From assembly GCA_026315105.1 (NCBI GenBank), contig CM048744.1, positions 351,851,168-351,915,167 on the forward strand: a stretch of 64,000 nt of DNA. The letters are read 5' to 3'. The stretch comes from Locusta migratoria. Lineage: Eukaryota; Arthropoda; Insecta; Orthoptera; Acrididae. The notes beneath the pieces were generated by a model, which worked only from the letters and a program-made list of their open reading frames with translations, was not told the origin of the DNA and searched no databases. Of the stretch, positions 33,143 to 44,320 are shown piece after piece (the first letter of the stretch is position 1; each line of letters starts with the position of its first letter). The position numbers and the translations under genes are program-made.

Positions 33143-33489
33143 ACATCATTCGTCGGCGTACTTCATAGAAGTAGCAAACGGTTGGAACTGGAGGGGGGGT
33201 GTGTGTGGAGTGAACGTGCTACATACGGCTGTAATGGCTAACTAGAAACAGGGATGCACTCTGAAATCTTTCTTTAGGTTCCCCAGAAGTAGAATTTCCA
33301 AATATGATAGTTTGAGGAGGCTACTATTAGGCCTACTGACATCGTTTACTTTTAATAAACAGTGTCATCAATTTATTATAGTGTAGATATTTACGTTATC
33401 CGTCCATGCAACTGATATAATAAAATATTTTATTGCCATATGCATTTCGCCTTTATTTGGAAGGCATCATCAGTGGCCTGCAATATATA
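33143..33489. other. Unassigned DNA with dispersed-repeat fragment
   Basis: The piece 33430-33485 (tatgcatttcgcctttattt, ggcatcatcagtggcctg) belongs to a dispersed repeat known to me in insects. The rest shows nothing. Confidence 0.45.
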
Positions 33490-34363
33490 CAGGGTGTTTC
33501 AAAAAGGTACGGCCAAACTTCCTGGAAACATTCCTCACACACAAAGAAAGAAAATATGTTATATGTTAGAGCTCATTTTATTACTTCTCTTCAAATTACA
33601 TTAATCATGGAATGGAAACACACAGCAACAGAACGTACCAGCGTGACTTCAAACACTTTGTTACAGGAATTGTTCAAAATGTCCTCCGTTAGCGAGTATA
33701 CATACATCTACCCTCCGTCGCATGGAATCCCTGATGCGCTGATGTAGCCCTGGAGAATGGTGTATTGTATCACAGCCGTCCACAATACTAGCACGAAGAG
33801 TCTTTACATTTGGTATCGGGGTTGCGAAGACAAGAGCTTTCAAATGCTCCCATAAATGAAAGTCAAGAGGGTTGAGGTTAGGAGAGCGAGGAGGACACGG
33901 AATTGGTCCGCCTCTACCAATCCATCGGTCACCGAATCTGTTATTGAGAAGCGTACAAACACGTCGACTGAAATCTGCAGGAGCTCCATCGTGCATGGAC
34001 CACATGTTGTGTCGTACTTGTAAAGCACACGTTCTAGCAGCACAGGTAGAGTATCCCGTATGAAATCATGATAACGTGCTCCAGTGAGCGTAGGTGGAAG
34101 AACATGAGGCCCAATCAAGACATCACCAACAATTCCTGCCCAAACGTTCACAGAAAATCTGTGTTGATGACGTGATTGCACAAGTGCGTGCGGATTCTCG
34201 TCAGCCCACACATGTTGAGTGTGAAAATTTACAATTTGATCACGTTGGAATGAAGCCTCATGCTCTAACATGGAAATTAAGCGTTTCCGGACACATGTCC
34301 ACATTTTCTTTGTTTGTGTGTGAGGAATGTTTCCTGAAAGTTTGACCTTTTTGTAACACCCTG
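33490..34363 (-). mobile_element. mariner/Tc1-superfamily element with broken transposase
   Basis: An 874-bp element with imperfect terminal inverted repeats (cagggtgtttcaaaaagg at the left, its inverse ccttttt...caccctg at the right) flanked by TA on both sides (33488-33489, 34364-34365), the hallmark of this superfamily. On the minus strand two overlapping frames carry DDE-type blocks: WADENPHAL, FSVNVWAGIVGDVLIGPHVL, then after a frameshift MHDGAPADFS and CPPRSPNLNPLDFHLWEHLK. The N-terminal DNA-binding part is missing, so it is an internally deleted, non-autonomous derivative. Confidence 0.87.
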
Positions 34364-34570
34364 TATACATGATTGTTTTACAATATTTCATGTTTACGTT
34401 TCTTAGTATTTCAGGTTATAAACCGTTCTCGTGCCTTATTTAAGTATAGTTACTGATATTTGGATGTTGTTACTTACAATATTTCGTGGTTATTGCTTTA
34501 CATCTATTGATAATTGGTGCAGGACAAAAAGGAACTAACAGTGTCATTAACGCGCAGTGGGTTATTCGTA

Positions 34571-34672
34571 GCCGCGGCGGATTAGCCGTGTGCATTATAG
34601 CGCCGTGCTGCGGTGCGCGCGGTTGTTCGACGGCTGGGGTTCGAGTCCCCCTCCCCCGGCGGACATGGGTAT
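34571..34672 (+). mobile_element. SINE-2 head, 3'-truncated
   Basis: Head gccgcggcggattagccg and B box ggttcgagtcc at about 34637-34647, then atgggtatatt where the normal body should follow. The tail is missing. Confidence 0.7.
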
Positions 34673-34762
34673 ATTTGGATATTTTGACTGGTTCTTTCGT
34701 CGGTTTGCGGTAGATCATCATATTGACTTTTATTTAAATAACCGGTTTTCGACGTATTTTAA

Positions 34763-34858
34763 AGTCTGAAGATGACGTAGTAAGCCGAAATCTGATAACT
34801 GAGTGGAAATGAACTTAGAGAACATAAAAAAAAAAAAAAAAAAATTACCTCGAAGTCA
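34763..34858 (+). repeat. Dispersed repeat with poly-A interruption
   Basis: A second copy of the repeat at 31676-31770, with a run of about 19 A near 34826-34844. Confidence 0.6.
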
Positions 34859-34985
34859 GCATCTACATCTACATGGGATACCCCCATTTAAGTGTCTGGC
34901 AGACGGTTCATCGAACCACCGTTATACTATTTTATCTCCCATTCCATTCTCGAATAGCGCGCGGGAAGAATATTCTCAGTATAAA
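34859..34985 (-). mobile_element. Jockey-type LINE 3' fragment
   Basis: Minus-strand 3' terminus: the tctacatctacatgggata end, gtgtctggcagacggttcat and cattctcgaatagcgcgcgg, matching the corresponding ends at 46831 and 48941. It is severely 5'-truncated, as LINE insertions often are. Confidence 0.78.
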
Positions 34986-36694
34986 CAGCATTGTTATTAA
35001 TAATTTAATGACGCTATTATAGATGGACCTACCCATTGCCTAAGGCAGTACAACATAACGAGATGCCCACAAATAAAGTGGCATACGTTCACTGCACCTA
35101 GTTATTAAGTATCTACGAGTCAGCGAAAGTGAACAGACACAAATGTTCTGACGCTTTTGTAATGCCGAATAGCAAATTAGAGTATGACAGTGAGAGGTCT
35201 GATTGGAGCAGTTAGGTTCCAAGGCGTGAAATGCCTACCAAATGCTTGTCATCGCACTAAAGGTAACGCTATTTAAGTAGTCTGATTGTACCTTGCAATA
35301 AAATTATTATTGTTATTGGATTATAATGCTTTACCACATGCTGTCGTCGTTGGATGTAGGAACTGTCTGCATGTTTGAGGATAGTTGGTCGGCCTGCTTG
35401 CTGAGGCCAGATATTGCAGAATCTCCGTTCTGCGCAGCTTTCGACGAAATCGATAAGCTAGCGAGAGGTCAGCACTCGTCTCCCGTGCGATTTCTCCCTC
35501 GGGTCAGCAGCACAATAGCGCAACTTCATCACTGTTCATCTTACGCTACATTGACATCCCGAAGAAGTGATGACAGCCTACTATAAGATATTTGTAGAAA
35601 ACTATTTTGTGCAGCCATCTCTCAACCATGGTTCGTTTGCCTCGATTCATCTTCATAGTATATAAAACATTCCACCTTATCTTCGTACCGACAAACCTTG
35701 TGGATCCATATAAATGCTAGCAAATGTTAGTTGTTTCCTTGTGGCAGACTCCTCATCGTCTTTCTTCCATGTTTATTAAGAATGGGTGTGTGTTTCATCA
35801 TACAGGATGACGGATGGACGTACAAACGAAAAGAGCGAAGTGGAGGCTATCAATCAAACAAATGACTGCTGCATCATAGGTCGGAATTGCCGTTGTGGAA
35901 GTGGTCCACATCCTGTCGGACTGTCCGTTCTTAGCCGCCTTGCGGCATTCTTTTAATCTACCTACTGCGCCTGCCTTGATTTTATCTGACAATGCCTCTA
36001 TGGCTGACCGAGTTTTAGGTTTTATACGTGCAGCTGGATTTTATCATTCTATTTAGTGGTGGGCTTGTGCCTGGTGTCTCAGGCTCCCACCTCTTATATT
36101 TTACTCTGATGTTTTTCTTACTTCTACCCTGTTTTTACCTCAGTTTGTAGTCTGTGCAGAGTGACTGGCTCATCTTGTATTTGTTTGTGATCAGCCAGCC
36201 ACTGTTCCTTGCTCTATTTTAGCTTAGTTCAACACTTGGTCTCTTATTCCCGTCTCCTTCAGTGTTGTTGAGAGTATAAAGTTCATTGGCACTGTGTGCC
36301 CTTATGCTTCTCTTCTGGGTATTGAGCTATATTTTACTTTTCCTACTTGGATGTCTTGTCTTCGTAAGGAACAGGGGACTGATAACCATGTAGTTTAGTC
36401 CCCTCTAAACCCCAAACAACAACAATCATATGTCGGATAGACAATGTAAACACCAGCGCATTCATGCCAAACTCCATTAATGTCTAGCGCTACATTCGTT
36501 TCGAAACGCAGCAACTGAGGCGTAAATTACATAGTGCCGAGCTGCCCCAGTTTGATTTTACCATTACTCCCCATACTGCGGCTCTGGTAGTTTCTGTAAA
36601 TAGTGCCTGTGTTGTCTCACGTCCTAGTTTACCTTACTGCAACCCGCTCGGTGGTACCCTATGGGGTTAGTTAAACGCTTTGTTGTTTTCCAGC
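34986..36694. other. Long unassigned region
   Basis: About 1.7 kb without recognised genes. The only repeat hint is a SINE-tail-like ggggactgataaccatgtag...cccctctaaacccc at 36371-36410. The short frame at 35326-35586 has no motifs. Confidence 0.5.
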
Positions 36695-36899
36695 AAAATG
36701 ATGATGTTCAAATGATTGTTAAGCTTATGGGACTTAACTACGGGGTCATCAGTCCCTAAACTTACAAACTACTTATGAACTACTTACGAACTAGGACGGC
36801 ACAAATATCCATGCCCGAGGGGGGATTCGAACCCCCGACCGTAGTGGCCGTGCAGACCGTGACTGGAGCGCCTCAGTCTCCTCGGCCACCGCGGCCGGC
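36695..36899 (-). mobile_element. SINE-1 with perfect 11-bp target duplication
   Basis: A minus-strand complete copy with B box near 36823-36833 and head ccgcggccggc at the right end. The repeat tgttttccagc lies at 36684-36694 and 36900-36910. Confidence 0.93.
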
Positions 36900-36910
36900 T
36901 GTTTTCCAGC

Positions 36911-37798
36911 TCTGTCGATTATGTAAACGATGTTTGGTAACGTATTCTGGATGGTAGTCAACTCATTAAGAACCTTCAGCTTCTGAACACATACGGACGC
37001 CGACGAGCAGACGTCCTTAACCCTTCCTTTACCGCGATGCTTAAAAGCAACGTCTTCTTTCGATTTGTTTGCTACATATAAAATTGCGTGTAATCACTGT
37101 ATGTCGCTATTTACTGGAATCTCAAACCAGTAGTAATTGTTCTTCACAATAGACGGCAGGAACTTACCACCCCCCCCCCCCCAGGAGCTCACGGTTCTTT
37201 CGTGAGTACGTGCATGGCGAGCCCGGGGCCCCGAGCTAATGCAGTCTTCCTTCCTTCTTTACTTCCCGGACTGCATTTCCTTTCCCCCTCCCCTTCCCTC
37301 CCCTCCCTCCCTTCCTATCCTATCCTCACGCCTTCCCCTTCCCACCGGGAGATTGATAACCTTAGTAGTTTATTCCCCTATCCCAACCAAACAACCCTGT
37401 CCCCCAGCAGAGAGCAGAAAACAACTACTGAGATGTGATCGTCGAAATTCTGTAAAGAAACGGTTAAGCCTTTCTTCACAAGGCCGATGGCCGCGTGGAT
37501 ATGTGATAGCGCCAAGTTGGATCATCGGGAGTAGTGTATATGTACTCCGCCCTAATACTTTGTTTGGTTGGGGTTAGGGGGAGAAGGGACTACTGGTTTT
37601 CGGATCTATGTTTAATGATATTAGTCAATATCCTGTACTCGCCGCTTTCGCTATTACAGTGTCCAACACCTTGAATAAAAGCAAGTCCTTAACAATGAAG
37701 GACGTTCGCCGTTAATTCCTGAATCAGGACAAATTACTGCCATTCGTGCTGGTTATACTAAACAAGTAGTATCCACTGACAATTAGCGACAGGAAATA
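36911..37798. other. Unassigned DNA with pyrimidine tracts
   Basis: A 13-bp poly-C run is at 37170-37182 and a strongly C/T-rich stretch at 37246-37345, followed by a SINE-tail-like gagattgataaccttagtag at 37350-37369. No gene seen. Confidence 0.5.
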
Positions 37799-37895
37799 GC
37801 CCATGCCCTCTCAAAGGAGCCGTCTTGGCATTTGGCTAGAGCATTTTAAGTAAATCGCCGAAAACCCAAATGTTGATGGCTAGAAGCGGGTTTGG
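37799..37895 (-). mobile_element. SINE-4 fragment, diverged
   Basis: The minus-strand counterparts of the body motifs (gccctctcaaagg, cttggcatttggctagagc, aaatcgccgaaaacc) are in the order seen in SINE-4 at 3284-3550, with heavy divergence. Head and tail are lost. Confidence 0.6.
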
Positions 37896-38128
37896 TACAT
37901 TACATGATGTAGGTATTGCATTCCATATACGTTTCTTACGTTCAGCTTTCACTGATTTGACTGGAATTGTAGTGAACAGACCTTGACGTTTCTCAGTAGA
38001 AAACCGACGTATTTCTGCAAAGGTCTTGTCTTCTGTTGTTTATAAGCCATTTTTTGATCTTAATAGAACATGAAATTCTTCATTACAAAGTCGCAGATGT
38101 CACGCAAAAGTTAAATAGTGTCCTACAA

Positions 38129-38300
38129 CACCACGGCGGAGTAGCGGAGCATGCGGTTGCTCGCCCTCGGAGGTTCGAGTCCTCCCTGGGGCATGGGTGT
38201 GTGTGTTGTCCTTAGTTTAGTTTACCTTACTTTAAGTAGTTTGTAAGCCATGCAGTTTGGTCCGATAGATTTACAAGCATTTGAAAATTTAAACATTTAC
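38129..38300 (+). mobile_element. SINE-2 with shortened head
   Basis: Head ccacggcggagtagcggag runs directly into gcggttgctcgccctcggagg, so part of the tRNA-like region is deleted; B box ggttcgagtcc at about 38172-38182. Flanking 10-bp repeats tgtcctacaa / tgtcgtacaa (38119-38128, 38301-38310) differ at one base. Confidence 0.8.
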
Positions 38301-38310
38301 TGTCGTACAA

Positions 38311-39834
38311 TGTACCGTTTCATACCTCCCAGTGATTCCTAGGAAAGCTAATAAAGTCAAATGTGGAATTATTTTGTGGCTATTACCGATTTTCGTGGCA
38401 CTACATGCCTCCCCTGTTGTAAGAAGTATGTTACAATCAATTTAAACGATAATGTTCACACTGATCCGATACCATATCGTAGATGTATGTACCTTACCAG
38501 CCGCTTGGATCATTCCTCTCGCGGCGTAAACAAAAATCAGTGTGAGTGTCATGAGTGTATATGTTAGACTGTGACCTGGTATATATGCGTTACTGCAACT
38601 GAACTATGCAAACCGTACCGTCTCTAGAATGGTATTTCACGAGACATTGTTTACTTTCGCGTGGCATTTTTACCACAGCACCTGATCGGTTCGCCGAGGA
38701 AGAAGTTAGTCACGTATTTTTAATATGTGATGGTAACGGTGACATGAGAGGTATAGAAATCAAAACATCTGCTTCCTTTCACCACTCCTCCCGAAAACTT
38801 ACACAGGGATTTTTTAAATTTTGTTTCATTTATTTTATTTTCCTTTTTTGCACATCTGTGGCAATCCCCTTTCGAATTATAAATAACTGATATTTAAAAT
38901 CGATAGTTCAATTTCCGTATTCACGTATTTGTATAACGTCTTCGTGCAGTAAGGTAAGGGGAGGAAGGGGCAGGTCTTTGCATTTCGTAAAGTATGCGCG
39001 ACACATTATCAGATTTGCTCCGATGACGGATAACGAATCTGCCTGGGTAGTTCAGTCAGCAACAGAGATCACGGCACAAATCTCTGAAAAGAGGAAACAA
39101 CCAGGTAACACAATGCAGTATACGTCGTGTAGAACGTACAAAAATGTTGATCTTGGTGCTAGGCAAAGTAGAAAATTTGGACAGATCTTACGGAACCCAA
39201 CAACTGGCTTCTTGTTCGCTTATAGATTTTTATTTCAGTATGTTTGATTGAAAGACTTGACTGTACTAGCAAGAATCTAGTAAAGACTGTAAATCTATTA
39301 CTCAACTCCATTATGTGCGAATAAAATTTAATTTATGCAGAGCTATTGCTTTAGGAAGTCAAGCAGAAATCACTTTTCTCTAAAATTAGACATGCATCGT
39401 CTGTCATGTTCCGTCAGGAACGTAATACTGTTGCTCAGACCTTTACATGTGCTGATTGCATTGTGTCCGTCATTAGATCACTTCTGTTAAGTCGTCAGCG
39501 TGTCTTGGCTAATTGCAGAACATGACATCAACTCTGAAAAGAGGAAACAGAACCAGGTAGATGCAGTATGCGTCGTGTGCAGCGTACAAAAATGTTGATC
39601 TTACAGAAACCTACGGATGTATCGTGGTTACTTATTGATTTGCTTAAAAGCAGGGGGACGTAATCATTTTCTTCACTATTTCGTTTGCAGGCAGGTGTAT
39701 TGTAATAACCATATAAAATATCGAAGATTGCACTTTATTTTTCCCTGATGCACTAACATTTTCAAAACGTAGTGACTGGTGGAATTTTTTCTGACTTCTT
39801 AGACACGTTTATGTCCCTTAAAATTATCCAGGCT
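38311..39834. other. Unassigned region with a local duplication
   Basis: No gene recognised. The segment 39083-39200 recurs in shortened form at 39528-39612 in the same orientation. Short frames at 38361, 38606 and 38978 show no family motif. Confidence 0.5.
39083..39612 (+). repeat. Local direct duplication
   Basis: Both copies contain tctgaaaagaggaaac, caggta, atgcagtat, cgtcgtgt and gtacaaaaatgttgatctt. The second copy lacks about 29 bp present in the first. Copies lie about 440 bp apart. Confidence 0.7.
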
Positions 39835-40087
39835 GTTACGCCCGTGGTCTGTTGAATTTGTTTTCAAAACCCAACGTTTCGTCCCTGTCTTCGGAGGTAT
39901 CTTCACGGAGGCCTGTAGGATTGCAGGTCCAACACACACGCAATGATTCGCTACTAACAGCGAGTCAGTCAGTAGCGAGTCAGTGTGTCTGTTGTACCTG
40001 CAATCCTACAGGCCTCCGTGAAGATACCTCCGAAGACAGGGACGAAACGTTGGCTTTTGAAAACAAATTCAACAGACCACGGCGTAA
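39835..40087. repeat. Long near-perfect hairpin
   Basis: Arms of about 106 bp (39835-39941 and 39982-40087) are almost perfectly complementary, with a ~40-base loop. Recognisable stretches are gtggtctgttgaatttgttt, aacgtttcgtccctgtcttc and ggaggcctgtaggattgcag. Open frames spanning the hairpin on both strands are by-products of the symmetry. Confidence 0.9.
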
Positions 40088-40284
40088 CATCCCGGATAAT
40101 TGTAATCGACATGACATTTCCGGCCGTGAAAGGCTACATTTTACTGTTACACGTTTAGTTGAAGTGATTTCGCCGTTTGAAAATAATTTTGAAAATGACG
40201 TTTCTGATGATAAACTAAATGTTGTCTTCCGAGAGCGAACTACCGAATAATTTTCCGAGTCGATGACCTGTTTTGTTTTATACA

Positions 40285-40998
40285 ATCTCCGACAAAGTTT
40301 GCCGAATAGTTCGGTACCATTAACGTCGATGAACTATGAACTACAGTTACTTTACTATCCTTCGAAAAAGTCACCTCCATCACTATGCACCCCTGAGCTC
40401 TGTGATATACGTCTTGGAAACTTTACAGGAAGTCTTCCTTTCCGATGGTGTTCAAAAAGTTCGGCACATTTCGTTGGACGTCAGGAATATCGTGAAATCA
40501 ACATTGAGTCGAGGGAATAGGAAGAAGTGTGGAGGACTGAGATCCGGCGACTATGGTGGATGTTCAAGTTGCACTACCTCCTTTTTCTCCAGGAACTGTT
40601 CCACGATATTGGCTGTGTGTGGGCGAGCGTTGTCGTGCAACTTGAACACCCGCCACACTCGCCGGATCTCAGTCCTCCAGACTTCTTCCTATGCCCTCGA
40701 CTCAAAGTCGATTTCACGATATTCCTGACATACAACGAAACGTGACGATGCTTTTAAACACCATCCCAAAGGAAGACTTCTTGCAAAGTTTCCAGGACTC
40801 GTATCGCAGAGCTCACCGTTTCTAATGACCACGCTATCGACGGGACGTTAAACTCCAAGCTTCCTTCCTCCTTCGCAGAGCTCAGCGATGCACAGTTATG
40901 GGAGGTGACTATTTCGAAGGACATTAAGGTAACTATAGTTCACAGTTCAACTACGTTAATGTTACAGGACTATTCTCCGAACTTTATTGTCGAAGGAT
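40285..40998. mobile_element. mariner fragment in snap-back (palindromic) form
   Basis: Left arm 40285-40577 and right arm 40636-40998 are inverted copies of the same mariner segment. On the minus strand the left arm and loop encode DNARPHTANIVEQFLEKKE and then VVQLEHPP, with the transposase core continuing as SPDLSPP; on the plus strand the right arm encodes EHPPHSPDLSPPDFFLCPRL. The right arm is interrupted by a 57-bp SINE tail. Confidence 0.82.
40816..40872 (+). mobile_element. SINE-4 tail, extreme 5' truncation
   Basis: Only the last 57 bp of the SINE are present (gaccacgctatcgacgggac, ttaaactccaagcttccttc). A perfect 12-bp repeat tcgcagagctca flanks it at 40804-40815 and 40873-40884, showing genuine retroposition of a severely truncated copy. 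Confidence 0.88.
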
Positions 40999-41214
40999 GT
41001 ACATTGCGAATTTCGAAGTTGTATTTACGACGACTCTGAAAACATACCTTTCAAATTGTGGCCCCATATCATAATATTATTAATGTATTTTACGGTGTTA
41101 ATAATTATTGTTGTTCTCGTATGGTTCTTGTCATCACCATATTAAAATATTGATAGTACAGTACATAGTACTTGCGTTCAGAGAATAAAAAATTACGTGT
41201 GAATAGGATCTCCC

Positions 41215-42560
41215 GTCATAGAGCCAGGTTCAGTGATTCAAGTCATTTAATTCCTGCTTCATTTATATTGTGAAGACGAGCCAACCCGTCAGCGAAAGAA
41301 TACAGGTGACAATCTATTGCTATGTGGTCCATAGTTTGCGTGTGTCTCCGCAATCACATGACTGATCTAGTGTCATTCCCCATTTGTACTTCCAGCCACC
41401 GCGAAAACGATTCAGAAGAGTCCACTCTGCGAGGGAGTTTCTTGCCACCTACTTTAGTGGAAGGGCTAGGAACGAGGTGTTTGTTTCGCCCTTCAGAGAT
41501 GACCCATGAGGCTGCCCAAGTGGCGTTGGGTGGGAAATCCTTTGCTATGAATTGGGAATCTAAACGTAGAGGAGGCTTTCTGGACTTAAGCCGGCTGAGG
41601 TTTCGTGAGAGATATTGCGCGATGGGAAGTTGTGGGTAGGTAATATTTTCTTATACTCTCTAATAGGTGTTTCTTGGCGACGAATCTCTGGGGAGGTATG
41701 TGGCACAGAACTGGGAGTCATGGAAGAGGTGTAGCCAAGAGGGTATCACTAATTATCTTCACGGCTCTGTTAAGCTGCATGTCAACCTCTTGCACGTGGC
41801 CACTGTTAAGCCACACAGGAGCACAATTCTAAGTCAATGAATAAACCAGGGATAGAGCAGTAGTACGCAGGACTTGTGCGTTTGCTCCAGCAATTTGTTG
41901 CAAAATGTTGGTATTAACTTCGGCAGCAGTTTTTTGACGGTGGCTTTTAAAAGCCGCGGTGGAGTAGCCGAGCGGTCTAAAGCGTCTCGCTGCGGAGCGC
42001 ACGGTTGCTCGCCGTGGAGGTTCGATTCCTCCCTGGGGCAAGGGTGTGTGTGTTGTCCGTAGGTTAGTTTACCTAGGTTTAAGTAATTTGTAAGCTACGG
42101 ACTGATGACCACGCAGTTTGCTCCGATAGATTTACAAACATTTGAACATTTTGGTTTTTAAAAGTGAGAGAGCGATCCAGCATTACTCCCAGATACTTGC
42201 GGTGGTTCTTTTGTTTGAGCTTCACGCCCGCGAGATAGATGTTAAGTTTCTGGTCGACTAGTTTATTATTCAAATGGAAGCAGGATACCTCTGTTTTGTT
42301 TGGATTTGGCTTTAACTTCCAAGTTATGAAATATTTTTGCAGGGTAGCAAGATCATTCGTGAGTGTTTCTTCTGTGGTGGGTAGGTCAGTATGCTGGGTT
42401 GCTAAAGCGATGTCATCGGCGTAAATGAACTTCTTAGACTGTGTTGCAGGGATGTCGGCAATGTACAATTGAAAAAGAAAGGAGCAAGAACAGACCCCTG
42501 GGGTAGGCCATCATTACGCTGTCTAAAAGCACTTTCTTTACGACCCAGGTAAACCGGCTA
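41215..42560 (-). pseudogene. Jockey-type LINE (second family), interrupted by SINE-2
   Basis: On the minus strand: GLPQGSVLAPF, a 1-bp frameshift, then LYIADIPATQSKKFIYADDI (catalytic YADD), LQKYFITWKLKPNPNKTEV and KYLGVMLDRSLTF. A SINE (41953-42152) follows, then LNSGHVQEVDMQLNRAVKII and, near the end, LLNRFRGGWKYKWGMTLDQS plus CDCGD and DHI/C residues of the terminal zinc-knuckle-like block. Stops and frameshifts are scattered. It differs from the Jockey family at 26.2, 46.8 and 48.9 kb. Confidence 0.85.
41953..42152 (+). mobile_element. SINE-2, complete, inside LINE
   Basis: The best-preserved member of the family: head gccgcggtggagtagccgag, A and B boxes (ggttcgattcc near 42020-42030), tgtgtgttgtccgtagg body and acatttgaacatttt tail. 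Flanking repeat ggcttttaaaa / ggtttttaaaa (41942-41952, 42153-42163) with one mismatch. Confidence 0.9.
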
Positions 42561-43345
42561 ATTAGCCTGTTATTGACGGTGGAATTAAAAAAAAAAAACG
42601 CAAGAGAAGGGGGGCACGGTATGATATTGTAATATTAAGAGATTTGCATAAAAGCCATACATATAAGCTGGATACTCTGCAGCTACATTACGGATTGCAT
42701 CGCATTCTTCACTGCGACTACGAATTGCGCCAAGCTCTTACGACCAAGTCATCGGCGGGACGCTAGACGTTCGGCTTGCCTTCTTTTCGCGTAAGGCATC
42801 TCTTGAAGGCGAGTGAAGAAACCTCTTGCCTTCGCGGGTGACATCACGTGACGTGATTACGTCACGGCCAGAAAAAAATGCTGGCTGGAGTCTTCGCCAA
42901 ACAGCGGGCATCGCAGTGGTGGCCAGCACAAGGTTCTTGCCTATCGCTGTCACCATTATGACGAACAGGGCCGCTCGCGGAGTTGAAATATAGAGCGCAA
43001 CTTTACGACACGTCTTATCAGGCGCTCAACATGCCCACCACCCTAGATTACAGTTGCAGCTCTTCCTCTAGCGGAATATCTCTGTCATAAACAGTTTTTA
43101 ACGCGCTTACGAAGTGAAATTACATTTACAGCCGAAGTTGGAGGAACGACATTTACAAAGCTGCTGCTTATGCATCTAATTTACACAGAGAGAAATCGCA
43201 TCACGAATAAGAGCGTTGTTCCACTTCTGAAGAATCAGAAAATATCTTACCTTCTTCCGTATTTATTTCGCGAAGTTAGGGCCCTACATGTCCCTACATA
43301 CTCTCGCGTAATCATGGATCTCCGAATAGCAATATGCTCAGGTAT
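42561..43345. other. Unassigned region with a palindromic site
   Basis: Contains gtgacgtgattacgtcac (42848-42865), a 7-bp-arm palindrome reminiscent of bZIP/CRE targets, and a SINE-4-tail-like cggcgggacgctagacg at 42754-42770. The minus-strand frame at 42738-42956 is unrecognised. Confidence 0.45.
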
Positions 43346-43690
43346 ACAGGGTGGCCCATTTATCTTGACCACGCAAAATATCTGAACAACAGAAGGTATT
43401 GTAAAACGATTTTCACTGGTATAAATGTAAGGCAGGGGCTGATGTATGTAAATATTTTGAAACATTTTAAAACAAAAGCATATGTGCTTTTGAACAAGAA
43501 CTTGTTTTTTTAAATGGACACCACGTATTATTTCATCAGAAATCTATAGCACAGCAAATCACATGAACAACGGTGTTAATTGCATGGCAATACGCCAATT
43601 ACATCCCGAGATATTGCGAAGTTGACGCTTGAAGTACGCGAAACGCGCGGCTAGCGCACGTCCTGGGCAGCATGGGGTTGTCGTCCTGAG
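43346..43690 (+). mobile_element. End fragment of a mariner-type element
   Basis: Begins, after a TA, with cagggtggcccatttatctt, a terminal-repeat-like sequence comparable to the element at 33490. The matching right end was not found and no transposase block is visible, so only one end seems to remain. The right limit is approximate. Confidence 0.45.
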
Positions 43691-44167
43691 TCTCAGGCTT
43701 GTTCGGGGGTCACCGTCACGGGAGGGAGGTACTTACATCATAAAACAATCAGCTGGGAGCGAGCCTGAACACTAGGGAGTTCCGTAATGAAATGTATTTT
43801 ATATTAAAATTGCGCGACTCCTAGTTGATCAAGAATTCTGAATTGGAAAAGAACAAAGATTTGGAACAGAACAAAGATTGTTTCATAATAAGTACACCGT
43901 GTTAACAATGAATAAACGAAAGGCCTGAAAAATATTTTCCGGTACCAGGCTAAATATAAATTTTTGAGAAGCAATAAATTTTAGAAATTCATTTTTTTTT
44001 TTTTAATTGACTATGAAGTTAGATATTGCTCAAAAAACATAATTCACATCTAAACTTTACCTACAATGCGAAACCTCGTTATTCGGCATATATTTTTCTG
44101 TCGGTATTCATATAGTAATATGATGTGTTCCATTCAGAAAAATCAATTAAAAATTGAAAAAGTCTTC
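43691..44167. other. Unassigned AT-rich DNA
   Basis: Nothing recognisable. Confidence 0.55.
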
Positions 44168-44320
44168 ACGGCCGCTATGGTCGGGGGTTCGAATCCCCCC
44201 CTCAGACATGGATGTTTTGTCGTTTTTAGTATAAGGTACTGCATAAGTACTTTGTAAGTTTTAGGACTAATGACTCCACAGTTTAGTCCCTTAAGCTTAA
44301 AAAACATTTGAACATTTTTT
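44168..44320 (+). mobile_element. SINE-1, 5'-truncated
   Basis: Starts inside the head at cggccgctatggtcggggg, keeps the B box ggttcgaatcc near 44186-44196 and the family body and tail. The A box is missing. Confidence 0.78.

Noticed and set aside
39852..40285. Overlapping 132- and 101-codon frames on opposite strands
   Set aside because: They span the long hairpin and mirror each other because of its symmetry; no independent coding signal.
41322..41639. 105-codon plus-strand frame
   Set aside because: Shadow of the minus-strand Jockey-type LINE end (KWGMTLDQSCDCGD).
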